Positions 56,108-64,000 of a stretch of 64,000 nt of DNA are shown piece after piece. The notes under the pieces were generated by a model, which did no database searches, was not told where the DNA came from, and saw nothing but the letters and a program-made list of their open reading frames with translations. Made by a program: the position numbers and the translations under genes. The DNA is from Myrica gale (taxonomy: Eukaryota > Streptophyta > Magnoliopsida > Fagales > Myricaceae), in assembly GCA_963930655.1 (NCBI GenBank), contig OZ005616.1:12490001-12554000 (forward strand), written 5' to 3'. Position 1 is the first letter of the stretch, and each line of letters opens with the position of its first letter.

Positions 56108-56995
56108 TGACAATAAGAGCTTCGTTCTTGAATGATTCAGCAAGTGAAATCTTTGGATTTTGGACTTTCTCTCTCTAGATGTGCAATATTGGTCGAGCTC
56201 TTTATTCTCTCTCTCTATCTACTTCTTTTTATAGCTTCTAGGTCTTCAGCGGTCATAAGGGTCTTCTTGTAATGTTAGAGTGCCGTTGGAGGTCATTTGA
56301 GTCAATTTGGAGACTTTTTGAACGATCTGGCATTAATCCAGGAAATCTGAAATTTCGCACAATGTGTCGACACATTGATTGTATGTGCTGACACATTGAA
56401 CTTGGTCTTGAAATGTAAAGTCTCGGGTGTTAGTTCAATGTGTCGACACTATGCTCCAATGTGTCGACACTATGCTCCAATGCGTCGACACCATGCTCCA
56501 ATGTGTCGACACCATGCTCCAATGTGTCGACACTTCCAACACTTATCAGAGAAAATCACTTTGAATCCTAGAAAATGCAAACTCTCGGGTAGTAGTGCAA
56601 TGTGTCGACACCATGTCCTGTATCCGTCGACACCATGTTCTGTATGTGTCGACACTATGTATTCAGCATTCTGGAGTCAGTGCGATGTGTCGACACCATG
56701 TCCAGTATGTGTCGACACATATAACTACTGCAGAGAAAAACAACAAATTCAAAGTGTCCAATCCATTTAAACTTTCTTTAAACACCTACAATATGAAAAA
56801 TTGATCTTATCAACTTATGTAATGGTGTTCAAGTGCACTTTATATATATTTAAGAGAGATAACCTCAATCCGTTTGAAATACAACTTGGAAATTGTGGAT
56901 TGACAATATAAAATCTAAAAGTCTTTGAAACTAAGAATATTTTGTTATCATCAAAATCATTTATGGATTGTTTGTAAAACAACCTTGGGCTAACA
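56108..56995 (-). mobile_element. Probable copia-type LTR
   Basis: In the minus direction the sequence starts TGTTAGCCCAAGG at 56995 and can end with TTATTGTCA at 56108, TG...CA ends like many plant Ty1-copia LTRs. About 890 bp. It abuts the broken integrase of the Tekay copy. The flanks GGATT and CTTAA do not match, so it is not a clean solo LTR and the 3' limit is uncertain. It contains a palindromic repeat array. Confidence 0.45.
56360..56725. repeat. Array of palindromic GTGTCGACAC motifs
   Basis: Twelve copies of a 10-12-bp palindrome (full form TGTGTCGACACA), ten of them with an intact GTCGAC core or one base away in the flanks. Five copies at 56443-56540 are spaced 19 bp apart in the unit CAATGTGTCGACACYATGCTC; others are spaced 20-60 bp. 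Open frames over the array are by-products of the repeat. Confidence 0.85.
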
Positions 56996-57003
56996 CTTAA
57001 TAT

Positions 57004-57118
57004 GATATTAATTTTATATCATAATAATTATTTTCGATATTAATTTTATATCATAATAATTATTTTCGATATTAATTTTATATCATAATAATTATTTTTG
57101 ATATTAATTTTATATGAT
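57004..57118. repeat. 32-bp tandem repeat, about 3.6 copies
   Basis: Unit GATATTAATTTTATATCATA plus ATAATTATTTTC, starting at 57004, 57036, 57068 and 57100 (partial). Copies 1-3 differ at only one base. AT-rich, and may have grown by slippage. Confidence 0.95.
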
Positions 57119-57360
57119 AAAAACATATTTTATTATTTGTCTTAATTTTATTATTATTTTATATGATAATAATTTGATGGTATTATTACAATATTTCTTA
57201 TTATTCCGTGTTATTTCCCTTTTAATCATAATTTAATTACTAAATAAAAATATGCATAAACCACAATAAATTAGATCATCAACCACAAATATTATAACAT
57301 GTACAAAAATAAATGTTCGAACGATCTGAAATAAATTAAAATACATGACATAATTATATA
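57119..57360. other. AT-rich non-coding spacer
   Basis: No coding region, repeat end or RNA gene recognised. Confidence 0.4.
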
Positions 57361-57660
57361 AAAAACTACTTCTTCTTTAGCTTCACCACCAAGTCGTGCC
57401 CGACATCGGTCGTCTGAGTCTTCTGATATTCTTGTTGCTTCAACTCAATCTCCTGAGTCTCTCCTCCATGGCTGCCAAGTTGGATATGATGGGAGCGATG
57501 ACCTTCTAGACTACGCCTACAATGCGGCGCTCTATGTCCTCCAGCAGATCTGCTGGTGGCGGCTGAGAATGGATTGCTCCAGCGGAAGACTCGGCCGGTT
57601 GCTCAACATCCGTACCTCTCTCCTCGGGCTGCTCTGCAACAGCTCGACGTGTGATGAAGC
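57361..57660 (-). pseudogene. Degenerate transposon-like ORF fragment
   Basis: A higher-GC stretch reads on the minus strand as an Ala/Glu/Pro-rich segment (AEQPEERGTDVEQPAESS), then DLLEDIERRIVGVV, a stop, KVIAPIISNLAAMEERLRRL, and after another frame change ELKQQEYQKTQTTDVG and a Lys-rich end. The acidic linker followed by a coiled-coil tail is common in plant transposon proteins, but I could not assign a family. The solo LTR at 57661 inserted at its 5' (right) side, and the sequence at 60023 continues beyond it. Confidence 0.35.
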
Positions 57661-60022
57661 TGTAATAGCCCGGATCGTCAAGACCTCAAGCAATGTCTTA
57701 TAGTAATGGACGCTGCTATTAGACTGAGGTTACGACCAGTGGAAGGATCGTTGAAAAAAGAGGATTCTAAGCAAAACACCAGCAGAACCTTTTATTAATA
57801 CCGAAGTATTACAAAAGAGAACCCACTTAGTATAATGTACATACTACAGTACAAAAAGTAAAAACACTACAATGGAAAAACTAAGAGAAACATAAGCAGA
57901 AGATCTCTAATCTTCATCATCAGTATCATCCAAGTCCGAGATGTTGATATAATTATCAGAGTTTGGTATGATCCACTTATGGCCCCTTCCCTCTATCAGT
58001 ACATCTAGGTCATGTGTGACATAGACTCGAAATGTCAGCTCCAAAGTAATATAGCCATGTTGAATTGCCTTGGTGAACTCACCTAGATAAACCTCAGACA
58101 TCTGCTAAAAGAATATTTCACAACGGTGAGTCCAAATGACTCAATAAAGCCAGTGGCTGGTATAACAGAATAGCAGATACAAGAACAAAATGTTGAAGAA
58201 AAACCCGTTTCAACAATAAAATCTCAACAGAATAAGAAAAAGTAAATGAAAAGATTCAATTTTCTCAAAAAATGATCTTTTCCTTTTTCCATTCTCAATG
58301 ACCATTCACCACTCCTCTACTCCCAGAGTGAATCACTTGGCCAAAGTGACGGGTTACTACAAGTAATCATCGTGTCCTTGCGGCATTACTCCCAGAGTAG
58401 AATACGGACCGTATCTTTTCTGCATTACCCCCAAAGTAGAATACGGTATCCTCATAGAGGATCTTTCCGCGTACGACGGAGTGGCCAGAATGTCACAACA
58501 AGTGAACGCATTCTCTTATGCACATTACTGTCACGTCTTCACAGTATGCTTTAAGTATGCATGTCTCATATCAACGCCTATACATCTCATTTATGATATG
58601 TAACACCATAACCACACTTGATCATCAATATTCCTTCCCAACGTACAAGTTAAGCGTGCATGTCTGATATCAACGCCCATACATCTCATTTATGATATGC
58701 AACACCTTAACTTGTTTCCATCATCACAACATTATAAAACAATTCTCAAAGGAAAATGTTGTGAAGGCAAAAACAACACTTTGCTTTCTCGGTTAAAAAC
58801 CGGCTTAATCACCACGTACAAAATACTAACTTTGACATGAAAAGTGTTGAAATCAGAAGGAAAGACATATGTTCAAGCTTTGAAAAACAACTTTCGGAAG
58901 AAATTATGATAAGAATCGGATCAAAATAGAAAAACACTTTGAAAACGAATCGAACTTTGACAATGATACTTTTCGATAAGACAAGCTTGTTCTTCATCAA
59001 GAACACGAAGAACATGAAGAACACTAGAAAGAATATAACAATGCTAAGAACAGCAAGAGATGTTGAAGAAAAGAACTACAAGAGATTCACAAATCATCTT
59101 GACAACTCTTGAATCGAAATCAAGGATAACCGAACTAAACTTTACCTCTAATGAAGCCGAATCTTCTCTAATCTTTTTCCTACTCTTTCTCCAACTTCAC
59201 TTCACTCTTTCTCTCAAGATTTAACACACAAAAATTCAGATTGAATGGTGTACTCTTCAAAGGTCAAAATCCACCCCTATTTATAGGAAAACATGACCGG
59301 TTGCATTCTGACACGTGTCAAGCCTAGGTAGGCTAGCTTTGGTGAGTCACTTGGCTACATTTCTCTCCTTTTGACACCTAGCAACCTACAGCAGCTGCAT
59401 GGCAAGGCTATGGCCGAAATTTACCCCATAGGTTTGATGAGTCGCTGCCTAGGTTCACCGGTGATAGACACTTCGTGCTTCCAAGGTTATAGGTGCTTCT
59501 TGCATCGATTTGTCATGCTTCTACCTTCGATTTGTCATGCTTCCTAGCCTTTATAAGTGTCACTCTCTAGGGCAGCCGAATTCCTCTTGCTTAATGACTA
59601 AGTTTTGCTAATCGTTTCACTAATCGTCCGATAATCAAAAATCAACCTAGTTGCTTCCAAAAAAACGTCCTACTTGCTTCTGAAAAATAAAAAGTCTCTA
59701 AATTTGAACCATAACCTCGTGGATGATCCCCCAACATATTAAAATAATAAAAATCATATGGTTCGATTTTAGAGACAAAAACGTCCTACTTGCTTAAAAA
59801 AATTTATTGATCCAATACGAGCTCTTCAACATTCTGAACAAAAACCTAGTTGCACATGAACTCCAAATCCAACTAAATCATGTCCTCATCATGGGTTCGA
59901 ACTGAGTATCTCAAGTACTAAATAATCTCTCTTGGTCATTAAGTATCTCATATCAATCTCGTACTACTAATCAATGTACAAAACCAAATGCATGAGATGT
60001 TTTAAAAGCTCGGGGTATGACA
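57661..60022 (-). mobile_element. Solo LTR of a second LTR-retrotransposon family
   Basis: In sense it starts TGTCATACCCCGAGC (60022) and ends CCGGGCTATTACA (57661), 2,362 bp. The flanks are GAAGC and GGAGC, a target duplication with one mismatch. It contains a TATA-like CTATAAATAGG in sense (about 59277-59287) followed by a 5'-UTR-like region, and aligns to 37800-38617. Inside (58500-58700) a CATCTCATTTATGATATG piece is duplicated with about 110 bp between copies. No coding content. Confidence 0.8.
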
Positions 60023-61097
60023 GGAGCTGCAGGTAAATGTTATAGCAAAAGATGAGGTAGATTATGCGCCAAAACCCGAGTAGCTATTTATGCGGCACTG
60101 AAGACTGTATCAAATAATGATACTGTAAGATTCGCAGTGGAAATTGATCGTTGAAATCTAAACCTCCAAGCATTCTACCTCCTTCAGATCCACGCACACA
60201 TTTCTTAAAAGAGTAAACTCTAGAGAGAGAGTTGTTAGATAGCAAATGATTCTCCACTCTCAAATGAAAAATTATGAGCTACATATAATGGCTTACTCAA
60301 AGCATTGACTGTGCTTATGCATGAGATCTTTTGGGATTTCAAATTTCGGTCGTAGAATCATCATGAAATACTCTTGTTCATTTAACTCCCTTATATTCTA
60401 TATTCTAGATTTATGAGCTTCACAATACACCCCCGAGATAGGACCAGAACAATATCATCGATTAAGCTCCTAGCTCATATAATTCTTAATTCACAATCTG
60501 TAACTCATTGGACTTTCAAAGTTTTTCTAAAACAACTTCATAAATAAATATAATATATATATATATATATTAATTTCGAAAAATATTTTTGCAAAAGTCC
60601 ACTAGCCAGTGATTTCTTTTCGAGTCCAACTCAATAGAGATATACTAAATATACTGTCTAACAAAGAGACTAGTAGATTCCTTGTCGAGCATTTTACACA
60701 AGCCCATGTATCATGTACAAGACCCAACGTTGTCTGGAATATTTGACCTAGAAAGATCATCACCAAATGACTCGGTCAAAGCACAAGTACACAACAAACA
60801 TATATGTTTAAACCTCTCGGGTCAAGTATACAATAAACTAATTGTGTTGTATACCTTCTCAACATCAGTGATCACTTCCAGAAATTATCCTTATTTGATC
60901 TCGTACAGTGCACCCACTCGTCTGCTTAAGGTCACTACCTCAATGGCGGAGTCCATCATCCTATATAATAAAGACACAAGAAGTGTAGACCAATTTATAC
61001 ATAAATATGTACCTCGGTCTAGAACAACTGTCAGGTGAACAAGTAGTACAAAGAAAAGAGGGCTTTCTCGTCTAAACGCAGGGGTGAGCTTTCTCAC
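60023..61097. other. Unassigned repeat-like DNA
   Basis: No supported gene. An (AT)n run lies at about 60549-60571. 60600-61060 has a more even base composition and a 118-codon frame (60682-61038) without recognisable features; it may be the remains of an old retrotransposon. Confidence 0.3.
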
Positions 61098-64000
61098 TGT
61101 GAGACCCTGTATTGCATTTTTGTAATTTATGCTATGTATTGTTCTTGAATTTAATTTTGGGGCTGTTATTTGTCCTATTGTAAGAAATTTTATGATATTG
61201 CAATGACTTATGAAATTTTAGTATTTATGGTTGCTGAAATTTGGGTAAGTATTTTCACTTGTATGATAAGTTATGGTTGTGAAGCTATGTTAGTGCAATT
61301 TGAGTAAGAATGCTTATGATATAGTGTACATTGATTTCTCTAGGTTCATATTAGTAGTCTTAAGCTTCAATAGGCCAGCCAATTAGCATTTGGATGTAAT
61401 TAAAGGTTGTCGCCCATGCAGCCAATGGAAGCCTAGGCTAGGTTCTAGGCTGCCTTTCCATTTTACTCTTTCACCTCACTTCACACAACACTCAGCACAC
61501 TCATTTTGGCTGAAACTCTCCTTTCATTTCATTTCATCCATTCCACTTCTCTTCCCTCACGCCACTTTCAGCACTTACACTCACCCCACCTTCGGCTTTA
61601 CCTGACAGCACCGATTTAGTCACACACAGCTCACTTTGGTCGCACAAGAGAAGGGAGAACGTGAGAATCCGAGAGAGGGAGATAGAGAGCTTGGCCGTTT
61701 AGGTGGAGGAGGAGAAAAGCAAGGTCAAAAGGGAACAAGCCTAGGTAAGGGAGATTCGGTTCTTGTCATTTCTTCCTCTTTGAATTCTTCTTCTTCTTAA
61801 AACTCTCACTATGAATGTCTTCATATAGGTGTTCTTTAACCACCTCTAGTGTCAAGTTGAAACTCCTAAGGTAAGTTTCGGTTTGTTCATGAAACATTTT
61901 CTAGTTTGGCCGAATCTTGTTATGGTGGTATTTCTCTTGAATTCTCTTGTTAAATATGTCTTGGTTGTGAATTTGGTTGCTGGAGGATGGGATTAGAGCC
62001 TTTGGTGTGCAAGGAGAGAAGATGGAATCACAATGTGGATGCATGCATGTGAATTTGGTAGTGGTCGAATGGATTGTTTGCATGTTCATAAATTAGCAGT
62101 CTTTGAAATGTAATGTTGGTTGTGACCTTGCTGTGATCTAGCCATGGGTTGGACTAAATGGGAGTTTTAACATAGTTTTCTTGGAGATTCGAATATGCAT
62201 GTAAAGTTTTTTGGATTTGGTGTTGGCCGAGTGAATTAAGCTTGAAATCATGCTTATATTGTTGAAATATGGATTCTGTTAGTGGTAGTAAGGTGATAGT
62301 ATGGGTACATTGCTATCCATGCATGTGATTAAAGATGGATGATGATGTTGGAGGCCACGGTTGGCTAGTTGAAGTGCTTGGAAGATGTTGGATATTATGT
62401 TGTGATGGGTTTGGGAAGGTTGACTAGTTGCATGTGAAATTTAAAGTTAAGATCTTTGATTTTAAGTGTTGTTATGTTGCTATTGTAAACCTAGATCTTG
62501 GGTGTGAAAAGCATGGGAGATTTAGGATGTATATAGGTTTCGGTCAGTGGCCAAAACTTAGGAGCAAGTGGGATTGGATAATGTTAACTTAAGATAGTAT
62601 TATGAAAATGGAAGAAGGGTTCATGGGAGCCAAATGGTGCTGCTACGCTTTGGCATGGGATGTATCTTTTGTTAGGTTTTCTTAAGGGTTGTTTGCTATT
62701 AAGGAGTATGTTGATAATATTGATTAGAACAGCAAGTCTATTAGAGAAAAAGGAGGATAAATTAGTGGAGTTTGATATACATTAGTCCATGGTATGATGA
62801 AAGGTATAGAACAAGGGAAATTAAGTTAGACGTATTATAAGTTGCTGTTTTGGCTTGAAATTCTTAGTATGAAATGTAGTTGCTGATTTTCATGGATATG
62901 CTTTGGAATCAATGATGTTGATGGGAAGAATCAATGTACTAAGTTGAATACAAGTTGGGCATATGGTAGTTTAAATCAGCAACCTTGTTGGAGTTGTTTG
63001 ATGCACATGTTATTGTTTTCGAATTTGTTTTATGCAAGCTAAAGTTTAGAAGAAATCTTTTGTAAATGAAATCTTATGCAAGTGAAGTTATATTTTCAAA
63101 AATACGTATTTTGGAAACCGGAAACGTTTATGAATACTTTTGTATGTCGACTTGAATGTTATTATCTAAGCAATTATGTAACGAATGTAACTCGCTTGTA
63201 GGCGAAGCTTCATTCGAAACTCAAGAAGATCGAGTAAGTGGAAGTAAGTGGAAACTTACTCTTTTTGAAAATTGGAATGATACACAGCATGGTTTTCATG
63301 AACAAGCATGACATTATAAGCAAGTATGAACACTCATTGTTATCAAGCATGACATGACATGAGCATTTGCATGATTTCTTGAAAGAAAAAGAAGTTTCTG
63401 TGCAAATGAAAGTATGAAAGAGTTTTTATGACAAGTCAAGTTATGGGGCTCTGGTCGGTACCGCACCAAGTTAAGAAGGTACATTCCATACTGAAGGACG
63501 TTTAAGTGAAGGTTGGGTAAGTCTTTGAGGTCTGTGCAACCACACTGAAGGACGATTGAGAGAAGGTGTGGACCTCCAAGGGTCGTGTCTAGCCATCAGG
63601 CCTGGGGCCACTCAAAGGGCTAGCTCGATCAGATGTTATGTCTCCAAGGGGAAGAGGGGACGGTTCCGATGGGAACACACAACCCTGACTTCAGGGGTTA
63701 AATGGAGCGTACGTAGCCCACAAGGTGAGAAAGAATTCTTTTCAAGTACCAAGTGTCATTTTAAGTACAAGTATATGTTTTCAAGAGTAAGAGCATGTGC
63801 ATATGCAAACATGAAGCATGCATGCACATTAAGTTTCACGATCATTCATGATTTTCATGTTCAAGTCATAAGCTCATATTTACAAGTTCACATTTTCCCT
63901 TTCTGAGTCTTTTGACTCACAATTTTCAAAATGTATTATTCCAGATGTTCCAGGTGAAAGCAGTCAGGAGGACTGCTTGTCTTGAAAGGGGAGACTTCCC
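61098..64000 (+). mobile_element. Tekay-type LTR (plus orientation), cut by the window end
   Basis: Starts TGTGAGACCCTG at 61098, preceded by CTCAC. It carries the Tekay-type LTR landmarks in plus orientation: CACTGAAGGACG blocks and CAAGGGTCGTGTCTAGCCATC at 63470-63720, the hairpin CTGAGTC-TTTT-GACTCAC at 63903-63920, and paired arms at 63272-63284 and 63932-63944. The near-terminal AAGCAGTC-AGGAG-GACTGCTT hairpin is at 63959-63979. The end of the LTR and any internal region lie beyond 64000, so it could be a solo LTR or the 5' LTR of a full element. Confidence 0.85.

Noticed and set aside
56375..56770. 131-codon frame with MCRHHAP repeats
   Set aside because: It is the direct translation of the GTGTCGACAC palindrome array; the opposite strand gives an equivalent frame.

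Overview
The window is nuclear DNA from a plant, almost certainly a eudicot. The evidence is intron-split plant gene remnants (a FAM32A-type last exon, an ACD6-like ankyrin fragment, a Raf-like MAPKKK fragment, a DUF247 fragment) set in dense, nested transposable elements of plant type: Tekay/Del chromoviruses, CACTA/En-Spm, TRIMs and a LINE tail. The species cannot be named from the sequence. Only the FAM32A exon looks like an intact host coding piece; the other host-gene pieces are broken.

Layout. 0-2.3 kb: LINE tail inside an intron, then the last exon of a FAM32A-like gene (+). 4.6-10.6 kb: an ankyrin-repeat exon cut off 40 bp before a CACTA end, a decayed Transposase_24 gene (-), then a second CACTA-type block with GTCCGGAC/GTTCGGACG subterminal repeats. 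11.3-30.6 kb: a Raf-like kinase gene (+) broken in its catalytic-loop codons by a CACTA element (11525-28152, TSD TGT). That element carries a young, nearly complete Tekay chromovirus (12956-26731, minus strand, TSD TATTG, LTRs of about 4.03 kb). The kinase intron downstream holds a TRIM-like element (28894-30078). 34.2 kb: a complete 354-bp TRIM (TSD ACATT). 36-40 kb: diverged repeat pairs and an LTR fragment. 40.4-47.4 kb: an older LTR that contains a 5.1-kb solo Tekay-type LTR (41627-46749, TSD ATTTC). 48.2-49.1 kb: a DUF247 pseudogene (-). 50.2-56.1 kb: a truncated second Tekay copy (-). 56.1-57.0 kb: a copia-like LTR with a palindromic GTGTCGACAC array. 57.7-60.0 kb: a solo LTR of another family. 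61.1 kb to the end: another Tekay-type LTR (+) that runs off the window.

The most interesting material is in the Tekay family. (1) Both internal copies carry an extra, same-sense ORF between pol and the 3' LTR. Its first 33 codons differ at seven sites, all synonymous. (2) All the related LTRs carry a widely separated pair of complementary 12-13-nt arms. The arms co-vary between copies so that pairing is kept, and a small conserved hairpin lies just inside one arm. (3) Gag and pol of the young copy are in the same frame, separated by one UAG. (4) The U3 part of one LTR type holds an array of GATAAG motifs, while two other LTRs carry 18-20 TGGGCY (site II) motifs at the matching end. All counts were made by eye; no search, alignment or folding program was run.
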